A stretch of DNA of 64,000 nt from Sabulicella rubraurantiaca (GTDB lineage Bacteria > Pseudomonadota > Alphaproteobacteria > Acetobacterales > Acetobacteraceae): NCBI RefSeq assembly GCF_017355885.1, contig NZ_JAFEUU010000011.1, positions 62,001 through 126,000 on the forward strand, read 5' to 3'. Made by a program: the position numbers and the translations under genes. Every line of letters begins with the position of its first letter. Position 1 is the stretch's first letter. Under the pieces are notes generated by a model. It saw only the letters and a program-made list of their open reading frames with translations. It made no database searches and had not been told where the DNA came from. Of this stretch, positions 9,591 to 22,493 are shown in pieces.

Positions 9591-11042
9591 ATGACGCTGA
9601 ACCTGACGTTGCCCGTGACACAGCACACGGATTTCTCGCCCAGGATCGCCGTCATCGGCGTGGGCGGCGGCGGAACCAACGCCGTCAACAACATGATCGC
9701 CCTTGGCCTGGACGGGGTCGAGTTCATCGTTGCCAACACCGATGCCCAGGCGCTGGTGAACAGCCGCGCCGAACGCCGCGTCCAGCTTGGCCCCCACCTG
9801 ACTCAGGGTCTGGGCGCCGGTGCTAAGCCTGAGATCGGCCGCGCCGCCGCCGAGGAAGCGACGGACGAGCTGGCCCGCCATCTCGAGGGCTGCCACATGG
9901 TGTTCGTCACCGCCGGCATGGGCGGCGGCACCGGCACTGGTGCGGCGCCCGTCATCGCCCGCATGGCGCGCGAGCGCGGCATCCTCACCGTCGGCGTCGT
10001 CACCAAGCCCTTCGACTTCGAGGGCCCGAAGCGCAGGCGCGCCGCCGATGCCGGCCTTGAGGAGCTGCAGCAGTTCGTGGACACGCTGATCGTCGTCCCG
10101 AACCAGAACCTCTTCCGCATGGCGAATGAGCGCACGACCTTCGCCGAGGCGTTCAAGATGGCCGACAACGTCCTCTACATGGGCGTGCGCGGCGTGACCG
10201 ACCTGATGGTCAACCCCGGCATCGTGAACCTGGACTTCGCCGATATCCGCACCGTGATGGCGGAGATGGGCAAGGCCATGATGGGCACGGGCGAGGCCGA
10301 GGGCGACGACCGCGCCGTGAAGGCGGCCGAGGCGGCGATCAGCAACCCGCTGCTGGAGGACACCTCCATGCTCGGCGCCAAGGGTGTGCTGATCAACATC
10401 ACCGGCGGCCTCGACATGACGCTGTTCGAGGTGGACGAGGCGGCGAACCGCATCCGCAAGGAAGTGGACGAGGAAGCCAACATCATCTTCGGCTCCTCCA
10501 TCGACGACACGATGAACGGCCGCATCCGCGTCTCCGTGGTCGCCACGGGCATCGATGTCGCGAGCGCCGCCGCCAGCGCCGGCCCGCGCCTCGCCGTGGT
10601 GAACGCTGCGGCTGCCGCGCCGGCTCCGACGCAGCGCCCCGCCGCGCCGGTGGCACCCGCCGCGCGTCGCCCGGCCCCCGGAATGGCGGGTATGCTTCGC
10701 CAGGCCGCCGCGCCAGTCGCGCAGCCCGTCGCGCAGCCCCTCCCCTATGTGGAGGAGCAGCCGATGCCGCATCCGGTTCCGGTGGCCGCGCCGCCCGTGT
10801 CCATGGAAGCGCCTGCCGCCGCTCCGGCGCCGGAAGTGCCGGCTGCCCTTGGCGGCGGGCTGCGCGGGCTGTTCCGCTCGGTTACCGGCCTTGCGCCCAT
10901 GAAGCGCCCGGTCGAGCCTCAGCCCCAGGCGCCGCGTGCCGAACCGGCAGTGGAGCCGCGCGCCGCCACACCGCGCCCGGTCGCTCAGCCAGATGAGAAC
11001 GGCCTGGACATCCCAGCCTTCCTGCGCCGTCAGAGCAACTGA
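9591..11042 (+). CDS. ftsZ: Cell division GTPase FtsZ
   Basis: Tubulin-like GTPase that forms the Z ring. The 483-residue protein has the [15 protein letters not shown] nucleotide loop, the tubulin signature [10 protein letters not shown] near residue 110, the [14 protein letters not shown]7-loop region that completes the neighbour's active site, then a Pro/Ala/Gln-rich disordered linker from about residue 320. It ends with the conserved C-terminal peptide [11 protein letters not shown] that binds FtsA and other partners. A clear ribosome binding site (GAGGAGAG) precedes the ATG by about seven bases. It is followed by a strong hairpin terminator, marking the end of the dcw transcription unit. 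Confidence 0.98.
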   Translation: MTLNLTLPVTQHTDFSPRIAVIGVGGGGTNAVNNMIALGLDGVEFIVANTDAQALVNSRAERRVQLGPHLTQGLGAGAKPEIGRAAAEEATDELARHLEGCHMVFVTAGMGGGTGTGAAPVIARMARERGILTVGVVTKPFDFEGPKRRRAADAGLEELQQFVDTLIVVPNQNLFRMANERTTFAEAFKMADNVLYMGVRGVTDLMVNPGIVNLDFADIRTVMAEMGKAMMGTGEAEGDDRAVKAAEAAISNPLLEDTSMLGAKGVLINITGGLDMTLFEVDEAANRIRKEVDEEANIIFGSSIDDTMNGRIRVSVVATGIDVASAAASAGPRLAVVNAAAAAPAPTQRPAAPVAPAARRPAPGMAGMLRQAAAPVAQPVAQPLPYVEEQPMPHPVPVAAPPVSMEAPAAAPAPEVPAALGGGLRGLFRSVTGLAPMKRPVEPQPQAPRAEPAVEPRAATPRPVAQPDENGLDIPAFLRRQSN

Positions 11043-11064
11043 ACCGCCATCACGGCGCCTTCGC

Positions 11065-11095
11065 GCGGCCGCCCCGGAGACGGGGCGGCCGTTTG
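11065..11095 (+). terminator. Intrinsic terminator after ftsZ
   Basis: A perfect 10-bp stem (CGGCCGCCCC at 11066-11075 with GGGGCGGCCG at 11082-11091), extendable by one G-C pair to a GAGA tetraloop, is followed by TTTG. It lies 24 bases after the ftsZ stop. The T run is short, as is common in very GC-rich genomes. Confidence 0.75.
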
Positions 11096-11290
11096 CATGT
11101 CGAGGCCAAGGAAATGTGGTCAGAATGGGGCAGTAAAACGCCCGCAATTGGCTTCTGAATCAACGGCTTACATCGAAACATGAAGAAACAACGCTTGACT
11201 GGCCTTCGCGGGTGCGAGGTGCCATCTGAGCGACGTAGCGACACGGCGCGGGGGGCGTCTTGTCACTCATCTAAGGGGATTTCGTATCGC

Positions 11291-12220
11291 ATGGATGGTT
11301 TCGCACAGCTTCCGCTCGGCCGTCGCCGGCGCCTTGCCGCCAGCATCTCGTGCCGTGGCGTGGGCCTGCACAGCGGGGCGTCCATCACCCTGACGCTGCG
11401 CCCAGGCCAGCCCGGCCAGGGCGTCGTGTTTCATCGCACCGACATCGACGTCACCATTCCCGCCCGCCACGACCACGTGGTGGACACGCGGCTCTGCACC
11501 GCCCTCGGCCTGCCCGGCCAGAGCGAGGCCCGCGTGGGCACGGTCGAGCACGTGATGGCCGCCCTGGCCGCTGCCGGCATCGACGATGCGGTGGTGGAGC
11601 TGGACGGTCCGGAAGTGCCGATTCTTGACGGTTCGGCCGAGCCTTTCCTCTTCCTGATCCAGTGCGCCGGCACCACGGAGCAGCCCGGCACGCTTCGCGC
11701 CATTGAGGTGCTGAAGACCGTCCGCGTGCAGGACACGCAGGGCGGCTGGGCCGAGCTGGAGCCGGGCGACGAGCCCTTCTTCGACGCCGCCCTGTCCATT
11801 GAGTTCGCCGGCACAGCCATCGGCACGCAGCGCTTCTCGCTGCGCGTCACCGCTGACAGCTTCCGCGAGGAACTGGCCAATGCGCGTACCTTCACTCTCG
11901 CCGAGGAGGTGAACCACCTCCGCTCGCTTGGCCTGGCCCAGGGCGGTGGGCTGCACAACGCGGTGGTGGTGGACGGGCCGCTGGTGCTGAACCCGGGCGG
12001 TCTGCGCCGCCCCGACGAGTTCGTGCGCCATAAGCTTCTGGACGTGGTGGGCGACCTCGCCCTTGCCGGGCATCCGATCCATGGCCGCTTCACCGGCCAC
12101 CGCTCGGGCCATGCGCTGAACAACCAGCTGCTCCGCGCCCTTTTCGCCGACCGTTCGGCGTGGCGCTTCGCCGGCGCCGCGATCCCGGCGGCCGAGACGC
12201 GGATTCCCGTCGCCGCCTGA
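11291..12220 (+). CDS. lpxC: UDP-3-O-acyl-N-acetylglucosamine deacetylase LpxC
   Basis: Zinc-dependent deacetylase for the committed step of lipid A synthesis. It has 309 residues. Zinc and catalytic histidines appear in VEHVMAAL (about residue 86), FVRHKLLDVVGDLALAGH (about 247) and GHRSGHALNNQLL (about 273), with the ARTFTLAEEV segment between. I chose ATG 11291 because AAGGGGA lies 11 bases upstream and the conserved N-terminus starts here; an in-frame ATG at 11180 would add 37 Ser/Arg-rich residues unlike the family. The 248-base gap after ftsZ holds the terminator and a relatively AT-rich stretch (11095-11200), where a TTGACT hexamer at 11195 is a weak promoter candidate. Confidence 0.96.
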   Translation: MDGFAQLPLGRRRRLAASISCRGVGLHSGASITLTLRPGQPGQGVVFHRTDIDVTIPARHDHVVDTRLCTALGLPGQSEARVGTVEHVMAALAAAGIDDAVVELDGPEVPILDGSAEPFLFLIQCAGTTEQPGTLRAIEVLKTVRVQDTQGGWAELEPGDEPFFDAALSIEFAGTAIGTQRFSLRVTADSFREELANARTFTLAEEVNHLRSLGLAQGGGLHNAVVVDGPLVLNPGGLRRPDEFVRHKLLDVVGDLALAGHPIHGRFTGHRSGHALNNQLLRALFADRSAWRFAGAAIPAAETRIPVAA

Positions 12221-12231
12221 GCGGCGCCGGT

Positions 12232-12255
12232 CGAGGGGGCGGGGCCGCCCCCTCG
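12232..12255 (+). terminator. GC-rich inverted repeat after lpxC, possible weak terminator
   Basis: An 11-bp perfect inverted repeat (CGAGGGGGCGG at 12232-12242 with CCGCCCCCTCG at 12245-12255) lies 11 bases after the lpxC stop. No T run follows, so it may act as a pause, an mRNA 3' stabiliser or a weak terminator. Confidence 0.45.
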
Positions 12256-12296
12256 CGGCGGGCGCGTTCCGTGGTATGCAGCGCCCCGAAGGAGCC

Positions 12297-13160
12297 ATGC
12301 CCGACCTCATGACCATTTCCTCGCGCCCGCTTCTGCTGCTGGCTGTCCTCCTGCCCCTCTCTGGCTGCGGCGTGACGCAGTGGGACGGCTCGATGGGAAG
12401 CTTGTTCCGCGAACGGTCAGCCACCGCCGGCATCGTGGACCGCTCGCCCGAAGGCCTCTACGCCGCGGGGATCGAGGCGCTCCAGGCACAGCGCTATCCC
12501 CAGGCCGTCGAGATCTTCGACACGCTGGAGCGCGAGCATCCCTTCTCTACCTGGGCGACCAACGCGAAGATCATGGGCGCCTATGGCGAGTACATGCGCA
12601 ACCGCTACACCGAGGCAATCGGCGGGCTGGACCGCTTCATCCAGCTTCACCCCTCGCATCGCGACGTGGCCTACGCCCAATACCTGCGCGCCCTCGCCTA
12701 TTATGAGCAGATCTCCGACAGCCAGCGCGACCAGCGCGGAACGGAACTGGCAATGACGGCACTGCAGGAAGTGGTGAACCGCTTCCCCGACACGGCCTAT
12801 GCCCGCGACGCAAGGCTGAAGATCGACCTCGCCCGCGACCACCTCGCCGGCAAGGAGATGAACATTGGCCGCTTCTACCAGCGCCAGGGGCTGTTGAACG
12901 CCGCGATCGGCAGGTTCCGCCGCGTGGTGGAGGACTACCAGACCACCAACCACGTGCCGGAGGCGCTGCACCGCCTGACCGAGATCTACACCGCCCTCGG
13001 CCTGAGGGACGAGGCGCGGCGCACCGCGAGCGTGCTTGGCCACAACTTCCCCGGCTCGACCTGGTATCAGGACAGCTACGCCCTGCTGACGCCGGGCGCC
13101 CTGCCCGCACCGCAGGACCGTCCGGGGATGTTCCGCCGCGCCTGGAACACCATCTTCTGA
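12297..13160 (+). CDS. bamD: Outer membrane assembly lipoprotein BamD
   Basis: Lipoprotein of the BAM complex that inserts beta-barrel proteins into the outer membrane. From the ATG at 12297 it has 287 residues. The signal peptide ends in a lipobox LSGC with the acylated Cys at residue 24, followed by helical TPR-type repeats such as SPEGLYAAGIEALQAQRYPQ and HPSHRDVAYAQYLRALAYYE. The start is uncertain: AAGGAG at 12289-12294 is too close to 12297 and somewhat far from the ATG at 12309, while 12276 is also in frame. Following lpxC is common in alphaproteobacteria. recN follows 30 bases downstream. Confidence 0.93.
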   Translation: MPDLMTISSRPLLLLAVLLPLSGCGVTQWDGSMGSLFRERSATAGIVDRSPEGLYAAGIEALQAQRYPQAVEIFDTLEREHPFSTWATNAKIMGAYGEYMRNRYTEAIGGLDRFIQLHPSHRDVAYAQYLRALAYYEQISDSQRDQRGTELAMTALQEVVNRFPDTAYARDARLKIDLARDHLAGKEMNIGRFYQRQGLLNAAIGRFRRVVEDYQTTNHVPEALHRLTEIYTALGLRDEARRTASVLGHNFPGSTWYQDSYALLTPGALPAPQDRPGMFRRAWNTIF

Positions 13161-13190
13161 GGATGACGCCGCGCCGCAGGGCATAGCCCC

Positions 13191-14872
13191 ATGCTCGCCT
13201 CCCTTTCCATACGCGACGTGGTGCTCATCGAGCGCCTGGACCTGCAATTCGGTCCGGGCCTTTCGGTGCTGACCGGCGAGACCGGCGCCGGCAAGTCCAT
13301 CCTGCTCGACAGCCTCGGCCTTGCGCTGGGGATGCGGGCGGAGGCGGGGCTGGTGCGCGCCGGCCAGTCCCAGGCCAGCGTCGCCGCCGTGTTCCTGCCG
13401 CCCGCCGCCCATCCCGCCCACGCCATCCTGGCCGAGCAGGGCATGGAGGCGGAGGAAGCCCTGGTGCTGCGCCGGGTCGTGCAGGCCGATGGCCGTTCGC
13501 GCGCCTTCATAAATGATCAGCCCGTCGGGGTGGGCCTGCTGCGCCGTATCGCCGCGACGCTGGTGGAAGTCCAGGGCCAGCACGATCAGGTCGGCCTTGC
13601 CGATCCTTCCACCCATGGCGCGCTGCTGGACGCCTTTGGCGGGCTGGAAGCGCAGCGCGGCAAGGTCGCCGCCGCGCACCGCGCCTGGAAATCCGCCGAG
13701 GCGGCGCTGCGCGAGGCGGAGGAGGCCGTGGCCGCCGCCCTGCGCGACGAGGAATGGCTTCGCCACGCCGTGGAGGAGCTTTCCACCCTCGCCCCTGAGG
13801 AGGGCGAGGAGGAGACGCTGAGCCAGGAGCGCACGGCCCTGCAGCAGGGCGAACGCCGCAACGAGGCCATCGCCGCCGCCCTGTCCGAGCTGCAGCCGCG
13901 CGACCGCCGCAGCACCAACCCCGCCGCCGCGCTCCGCAACGCCGCCCGCGCGCTGGAGCGCCTGCCCGGCGCACCGTCGCAGAAGGACACCGCCGAGGCA
14001 GCGCTGGCCGCTCTCGCTACCGCCATGGACGCGTTGGCGGAGGCCGAGCAGCAGCTGGAGCGCCTCGCCGCCGATGCCATGCCGGACCCGCGCCGGCTGG
14101 AGGTGCTGGAGGATCGGCTGTTTTCCCTGCGTGCCGCCGCGCGCAAGCACGCCGTGCCGGTGGTGGAGCTTCCCGCCCTGTTGGAGACGCTGCGCGGGCG
14201 TCTCGCCGCGCTGGATGCGGGAACGGAGCGCGTCTCGGCGCTGGAGGCGGCGCGGCGCGAGGCGCGCGAGGCCTATGCCAGCGCTGCCGGCGCCCTGACC
14301 GCCGCGCGGCACGACGCCGCCCGCAAGCTGGAGAAGGCGCTGGCGCGCGAATTGCCGCCGCTCAAGCTCGACCGCGCGCGCGTGGTGATCGAAATCCTCC
14401 CACGCGAGGAAGCCGCCTGGGGGCCGGACGGTCAGGACCGGGTGACCATGCTGGTGTCTACCAATCCCGGCCAGGCGCCCGGCGCGCTGATGAAGATCGC
14501 CTCGGGCGGCGAGTTGTCGCGGCTGATGCTGGCGCTCAAGGTCGTGCTGGCGCGCGGCTCGCCGGTGCCGACCCTGGTCTTCGACGAGGTGGATGCGGGC
14601 ATTGGTGGCGCCACGGCGGCCGCGGTGGGCGAAAGGCTGCAACGCGTGGCCGAGCGGCTGCAGGTGCTGGTCGTCACCCATTCGCCGCAGGTCGCGGCGC
14701 GCGGGGCGCATCATCTGCGCGTCGCCAAGGCGGTGCGCGGCGAAGCGGCGGAAACTCGAGTCACACCCCTGAAGGCCGAGGACCGACGCGAGGAGATCGC
14801 CCGCATGCTGGCCGGCGAGCGCGTCACGGAGGCTGCCCGCGCCGCCGCCTTGGCGCTGCTGGAAGGCGCGGC

Positions 14873-14876
<4 letters not shown>
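13191..14876 (+). CDS. recN: DNA repair protein RecN
   Basis: SMC-like ATPase acting in double-strand break repair. The 561-residue protein has an N-terminal Walker A GETGAGKSILLDSL near residue 28, a central coiled-coil region rich in Ala, Glu and Arg (about residues 160-370), the ABC signature SGGELSRLMLALK near 437, and Walker B TLVFDEVDAGIGG near 460 followed by the VTHSPQVAA switch. This split ATPase with antiparallel coiled coil and the usual length make the assignment secure. The stop overlaps the next gene by four bases (GTGA). Confidence 0.96.
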
Positions 14877-18179
<3,303 letters not shown>

Positions 18180-18214
18180 GCGCAACCAGTTTCGCCGCCG
18201 CGCGCTCACCCGGC

Positions 18215-18694
18215 ATGCGCGCCCTTCTCCTTCCCTTCCTCCTCCTCGCCCTCCCCGCCGCGGCGGAGGACACGACCCGCATCGGCCGGGTGAACACCGC
18301 CCTGACCAATCTAGGCCTGACGCGGTCGCATCAGGTGGTGGTGGAGCGCTTCGGCGACCCGGCGATTCCCGGCGTGTCCTGCTATGTCTCCCAGGCGCGC
18401 ACCGGGGGGCTGTCGGGCATGGTCGGCCTGGCGGAGGATCCGGCGCGCTTCGCCCTGTCCTGCGTCGCCACCGGCCCCATCACCCTCCCCGAGAATGTCC
18501 GGCGCGGCGAGCGCGGGGAGCAGATCTGGGAAGCCTCGACCAGCCTGTTCTTCAAGGAAACGCGCGTCCACCGCTTCGTGGACGAGGCAAATGGCGCGCT
18601 GGTCTACCTCGCCTGGTCCACCCGGCTGGTGGAGGGGTCACCGCACAACGCCCTGGCGGTGGTCCCCTACCAAACCACCCCGGCCCCCCGCTAG
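18215..18694 (+). CDS. creA: CreA family periplasmic protein
   Basis: A 159-residue protein with an N-terminal signal peptide (MRALLLPFLLLALPAAAEDT, probable cleavage after AAA). The mature part matches the CreA family: IGRVNTALTNLGLTRSHQVV, then FGDPAIPGVSCYVSQARTGG, then a segment with SCVATGPI, and VHRFVDEANGALVYLAWSTR near the end. The molecular function of CreA is not established. An in-frame upstream start at 18161 would place 18 extra residues before the signal peptide and overlap the previous gene, so ATG 18215 is preferred. Confidence 0.9.
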   Translation: MRALLLPFLLLALPAAAEDTTRIGRVNTALTNLGLTRSHQVVVERFGDPAIPGVSCYVSQARTGGLSGMVGLAEDPARFALSCVATGPITLPENVRRGERGEQIWEASTSLFFKETRVHRFVDEANGALVYLAWSTRLVEGSPHNALAVVPYQTTPAPR

Positions 18695-18721
18695 GCTGGG
18701 TGGCTTCTCGAGGAAACCCCC

Positions 18722-19159
18722 ATGGACAAGATCACCCCCCTGTTCACCGCCAAGGCCACCGCACAGGGTGGCCGCAACGGCACGACGCGCGCAGAGGATG
18801 GCACCATCCAGGCGACGCTTTCCGTGCCCAAGGCGATGGGCGGCCCCGGCAAGGAAGGCGCCTCGACGCCTGAGCACCTCTTCGCGGCCGGCTATGCCGC
18901 CTGCTTCGGTGGCGCCATGGATTTCGTCGCCAGCCAGCAGAAGAAGAGCGCCAAGAACGCGAAGGTGACCTGCTCCGTCTCCATCGGCCCGCGCGAGGGC
19001 GGCGGCTTCGGCCTGTCCGTCGTGCTGCATGTGGAGGATCCCTCGATCCCGACGGCCGAGCTGCAGGCCATCGCCAACGAGGCGCACGAGAAGATTTGCC
19101 CCTACAGCCACGCGACCCGCGGCAACGTGGACGTCAAGCTCGAGGTCGTGGGTGGGTGA
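18722..19159 (+). CDS. ohr: Organic hydroperoxide resistance protein Ohr (OsmC superfamily)
   Basis: Thiol peroxidase that reduces organic and fatty acid hydroperoxides. The protein has 145 residues with the two redox cysteines at Cys61 (GYAACFGGAM) and Cys126 (HEKICPYSHATRGN), the C-P-Y-S-x-A-T-R-G-N motif being diagnostic of Ohr rather than OsmC. A ribosome binding site GAGGAAA precedes the ATG. No MarR-type OhrR regulator gene is adjacent, so if regulation follows the usual scheme the regulator is elsewhere. The 3' end overlaps the next gene by eight bases. Confidence 0.93.
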   Translation: MDKITPLFTAKATAQGGRNGTTRAEDGTIQATLSVPKAMGGPGKEGASTPEHLFAAGYAACFGGAMDFVASQQKKSAKNAKVTCSVSIGPREGGGFGLSVVLHVEDPSIPTAELQAIANEAHEKICPYSHATRGNVDVKLEVVGG

Positions 19160-20237
19160 TTCGCCCGGCGGGCTCGCCCCGCCGAATGCGACGCGCCAAG
19201 GCGCCTGGGAAAAGCTGGAGATCGGACGCGAGGGCTTCACCCTCGCCGGCTGGGCGCGGCGGGAGGATGGAACGCCTCCCGTCGCCTTCGAGCTCGGCTG
19301 GGACCGTCATCGGGTGCAGATCCAGCTCCCTCCCCAGGGGCCCGAGGCGCATGGGCGTGCCATCGGCTTCGAGACGCTGATCGGCATGCCCTTCGACCCG
19401 CACGAGGACTGGTCCTCCGCCGCGCTTTCCGCCGTTTGGGCGGATGGCGACCGCCTCCCCCTTCCGCCTACGCCGGCGCTGGAGGAGGCGCTGTTCCGCT
19501 TCTTCCGGTTCGAGGATTTCCAGTCCTTCCAGCTCCTGTTCCAGAACCCGGCCTTCCGGGTGAACGACCCGCTGCTGCAGGCCCACGGCGCCGCCCGGGC
19601 GCTGAGGATTGCCGGGGATGATGTGGATTTCCGCCTCGCCGGCACGATCGTCGCCCTCTACCGCGCCATCGAGGAAGGCAGCTTCCGGCGCGAGGAGGCC
19701 GAACGGCTGATCTCCCTCTGGCAGGAGCAGCAGGCGGGGCTGGGAGCGGAAGCCAAGGGGGCGCGGCTGCGATGGGTGACGTCCACGCACCTCGCGGCCG
19801 GCTATGCCGCGCTGGCCTGGGGCGACCTTTCCCGCGCACGGGCCGAGTTCACTGCGGTGACGGGCTTCGCCGACCGGCTGGAAACCTGGCCGCAATTCCT
19901 CTCCAACCTCGGCATCGCCACGATGATCGCCGCGCTGCTCGCGCATGACGCGGGCGAGCACGCCGAAGCCGCCCGTCTGCTGGAGGATGCGGAGCGCATG
20001 TATCCGCGCGGCGTCGCGCCACTGCAGATCTGGAACTTCCACATGTTCGAGGAGCTGCGGTTCGCGCTGCATGTCTGGCAGCGCTGCTTCGTCCTGAAGA
20101 AGATCCTGGAGCGGGAGGCGGCCGCGCACATCCTCCCGCCCGGTTCGAAGGTCGCGCTCAGCGAGATGTCCGCCACCATGCGGCGCCTCGTCGAGCGGGG
20201 GCTGGTGCGCGACATGGTGGTGGCCGCCCCGGGCTGA
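19152..20237 (+). CDS. Conserved-looking hypothetical protein, helical repeat C-terminal half
   Basis: I do not recognise this 361-residue protein. From the GTG at 19152, which overlaps ohr by eight bases, the first 110 residues look like mixed alpha/beta sequence (LEIGREGFTLAGWARREDG, GWDRHRVQIQLPP). The middle contains aromatic-rich FFRFEDFQSFQLLFQNPAF. The C-terminal 220 residues are strongly helical with TPR-like spacing of Ala, Gly and Leu (AAGYAALAWGDLSRARAEF, ARLLEDAERMYPRG). There is no signal peptide or membrane segment, so it is probably cytoplasmic. The codon bias matches its neighbours and the frame is long and clean, so it is a real gene. Confidence 0.75.
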   Translation: MGDSPGGLAPPNATRQGAWEKLEIGREGFTLAGWARREDGTPPVAFELGWDRHRVQIQLPPQGPEAHGRAIGFETLIGMPFDPHEDWSSAALSAVWADGDRLPLPPTPALEEALFRFFRFEDFQSFQLLFQNPAFRVNDPLLQAHGAARALRIAGDDVDFRLAGTIVALYRAIEEGSFRREEAERLISLWQEQQAGLGAEAKGARLRWVTSTHLAAGYAALAWGDLSRARAEFTAVTGFADRLETWPQFLSNLGIATMIAALLAHDAGEHAEAARLLEDAERMYPRGVAPLQIWNFHMFEELRFALHVWQRCFVLKKILEREAAAHILPPGSKVALSEMSATMRRLVERGLVRDMVVAAPG

Positions 20238-20244
20238 GGACGGC

Positions 20245-22005
20245 TCAGCCCAGCTTCGTGCATTCCTCTTCCAGCCAGGCGCGGTCCGCTTCATCCAGGG
20301 CCGGCCCGACCTCGCGCAGCACCCGCGCCTGGTAGGCATCCACCCAGTCGCGCTCCGCCTCGGTCAGCATGGACGGCACGATGAGGGCGCGCGCATAGGG
20401 TGCGAGGGTCAGCGTCTCGAATTCGAGGAAGTTCTTGCGCTGGTCCGGGCGGCGCGGCGCCTCGCGCGCCAGGAGCAGGTTCTCGATGCGGATGCCATAG
20501 GCGCCGGGCAGGTAGAAGCCGGGCTCGTCGGACAGGATCATGCCGGGGCGCACCGGGATGGGCTTGGCGGCGCGCGAAATGCTGACCGGCCCCTCATGCA
20601 CCGACAGGAAGGCGCCGATGCCATGCCCGGTGCCATGGTCGAAATCGAGGCCCAGATCCCAGATCGGACGTCGCGCGATGGCGTCGATATGCGGCCCGGC
20701 CACGCCTTCCGGGAAGCAAAGCGTCGCCAGGGCGATGTGGCCGCGCAGAACGGCGGTGTAGCGGGCGCGCAATTCCTCCGGTGCCGGGCCAGGGCCGGTC
20801 CAGAGCGTCCGGGTGACGTCGGTCGTCCCTTCCGGGTACTGGCCGCCGCTGTCGATCAGGTAGCACTCGTCCGGCCGGATGACGCGGTCGGTCTCCGGCG
20901 TGGCCCGGTAATGGACGATGGCGCCGTTCTCGCCAGCGCCGCTGATAGCTGGGAAGCTCTCCCCGGCGAAGCCCGGCACGTCCCGCCGGAAGTCGAGGAG
21001 CTGCGCCGCGGCCGCCATCTCCGTCAGGCCGCCCTTCGGCGCCTCACGCGCCATCCAGGCCAGGAAGCGCGACAGGGCCACGGCGTCCTTGCGCTGCGCG
21101 ACCCGGGCGCCTTCCTGCTCCACCTCGTTCTTGCAGGCACGCGGCAGGCGGCAAGGATCGTCCCCCGGCACGAGTTCCGCCCCCGCCTCGCGCAGCAGGT
21201 CGAGGAGTCGCGCCGGGGTGGCGTCGGCATCCACGCGGACGCGCTTCCCGGCGAGGCGGTGCAGCGCCTCGGGCAAGGTGACGCGGTCAGCCACCGAGAC
21301 GCCGTTGCCCAGATGCGCCCGCAGCGCCGCGCCGACGCGCTGGGGGGCGTGGAGGAACAGTCCGGCGCTCGCGTCGTCGCGCAGCAGGGCGAAAGCCAGG
21401 GCCATCGGCGTGTGGGCGAGGTCGCCGCCGCGCAAATTCAACAGCCACGCGACGGAATGGGAGTCGGCGAGCAGCGCCGCATCGGCACCGAGGTCATGCG
21501 CAAGGCGTGCCCTCTTCGCCTCCGCCGCCTCTCCCGCGAACTCCACCCCATGCGCGCGCAGCGGCGCCGAGGGAAGTTCCGGCCGGTCTGTCCAGATCGC
21601 GTCCAGCGGGTTCTCCGGCAGGGGAACCAGGGTGATGCCCGCTTCGACGAAAGGCTTCAGCCCCCCTTCCGAGTGCAGCCAGGGATCGTAGCCGATGCGG
21701 GCGTTTGGCGCCTGAGCCTTCAGCCACTCGGCCGGCGGCTCCTCGGTGAGGTGCCGGCGCTCCCACAGAGCAGGATCGGTCTGGGCGGCGGCCTGGGTGG
21801 TGTAGCGCCCATCGGTGAAGAGCACCGCACGGTCGCGCAGCACGACCGCCATCCCGGCGCTGCCGGTGAAGCCGGAAATCCAGGCCAGACGCTCGCCGGA
21901 GGGCGGGACGTATTCGCCCAGATGCTCGTCGCTGCGCGGGACCAGGAACCCGTCCACCCCCGCCGCTTCCAACCGTGCCCTCAGAGCGTCGAGCCTATGC
22001 TTCAT
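20245..22005 (-). CDS. pepP: Xaa-Pro aminopeptidase (M24B), long PepP/AmpP-type
   Basis: Metallo-aminopeptidase releasing N-terminal residues that precede proline. The 586-residue protein has tandem creatinase-type N-terminal domains (RSDEHLGEYVPPSGERLAWI, FTDGRYTTQAA) and a C-terminal pita-bread domain with the five metal ligands in CYLIDSGGQY, EGTTDVTRTLW, DHGTGHGIGAFL, ILSDEPGFYLPG and YGIRIENLL. This three-domain length of about 590-600 residues matches the eukaryote-like XPNPEP1 type found in alphaproteobacteria. I chose the ATG at 22005 (MKHRLDAL); ATGs at 22020 and 22062 would add a Cys-rich leader. It converges on the preceding gene with a 7-base gap. Confidence 0.92.
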   Translation of the reverse strand: MKHRLDALRARLEAAGVDGFLVPRSDEHLGEYVPPSGERLAWISGFTGSAGMAVVLRDRAVLFTDGRYTTQAAAQTDPALWERRHLTEEPPAEWLKAQAPNARIGYDPWLHSEGGLKPFVEAGITLVPLPENPLDAIWTDRPELPSAPLRAHGVEFAGEAAEAKRARLAHDLGADAALLADSHSVAWLLNLRGGDLAHTPMALAFALLRDDASAGLFLHAPQRVGAALRAHLGNGVSVADRVTLPEALHRLAGKRVRVDADATPARLLDLLREAGAELVPGDDPCRLPRACKNEVEQEGARVAQRKDAVALSRFLAWMAREAPKGGLTEMAAAAQLLDFRRDVPGFAGESFPAISGAGENGAIVHYRATPETDRVIRPDECYLIDSGGQYPEGTTDVTRTLWTGPGPAPEELRARYTAVLRGHIALATLCFPEGVAGPHIDAIARRPIWDLGLDFDHGTGHGIGAFLSVHEGPVSISRAAKPIPVRPGMILSDEPGFYLPGAYGIRIENLLLAREAPRRPDQRKNFLEFETLTLAPYARALIVPSMLTEAERDWVDAYQARVLREVGPALDEADRAWLEEECTKLG

Positions 22006-22014
22006 CTGCGCTTC

Positions 22015-22024
22015 ACACATGTGT
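22015..22024. promoter_or_regulatory. Perfect palindrome ACACATGTGT in divergent promoter region
   Basis: A 10-base perfect palindrome lies 10 bases upstream of the chosen aminopeptidase start and 128 bases upstream of the DUF1127 gene. It could be an operator half shared by the two divergent genes, or chance. No named regulator can be assigned from sequence. Confidence 0.25.
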
Positions 22025-22152
22025 CCACAAGATGACATGCACTCCACGCATAGGAGTCGCATGGGCTTCGCACAACCGCAAGGCCGGGTTCCGCTCTACA
22101 TCTTGCCTGCACCGGCGGCGAGGCCGCTGGGCCAGAAACGAAAGCTAAGACA

Positions 22153-22482
22153 ATGAATTCCCGCATCACCCCAGCCGAAGCCGCGCTGCTGATGCCCGCC
22201 ATCCCCCAGAGCCCGAGCGCACGCCGCATCGAGTTCCTGCTCGCCGACGCGCGCCGCGCCCGCGACGAGGAGCTCGTGCGCCGCATCCTCGGCTTCTTCC
22301 GTGGCCTTGGCCGCATCATCGCCGCGGTCCGCCACCGCCACGAGACGGTGCGGCAGCTTCGCGCCCTGTCCGATCGCGAGCTGGCCGATATCGGCCTGAA
22401 CCGCGGCAATATCGGCGCTGCCGCCGCCCAGGCCGTGCCCCTGCCGGCCAATGACGGCGCCTCGGAGCGTCAGGCGGCCTGA
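22153..22482 (+). CDS. DUF1127 domain small basic protein
   Basis: A 109-residue protein. Its C-terminal half carries the DUF1127 motif RQLRALSDRELADIGLNRGN (about residues 74-93), preceded by a helical segment rich in Arg and His. Short DUF1127 proteins in alphaproteobacteria have been linked to phosphate, RNA and stress adaptation, and some bind RNA; the role of this longer form with an N-terminal helical extension is unknown. It is monocistronic, with a 147-base upstream region and its own terminator, which suggests independent and possibly high-level regulation. Confidence 0.85.
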   Translation: MNSRITPAEAALLMPAIPQSPSARRIEFLLADARRARDEELVRRILGFFRGLGRIIAAVRHRHETVRQLRALSDRELADIGLNRGNIGAAAAQAVPLPANDGASERQAA

Positions 22483-22493
22483 ACTGACACCCG

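Noticed and set aside
11195-11223. TTGACT at 11195 as the lpxC promoter
   Set aside because: No acceptable -10 element at 16-18 bases (GGTGCC region), so it is mentioned under lpxC but not listed as a promoter.
11180-11290. Earlier ATG for lpxC giving 37 more residues
   Set aside because: The extra residues are unlike LpxC, and ATG 11291 has a ribosome binding site and the conserved N-terminus.
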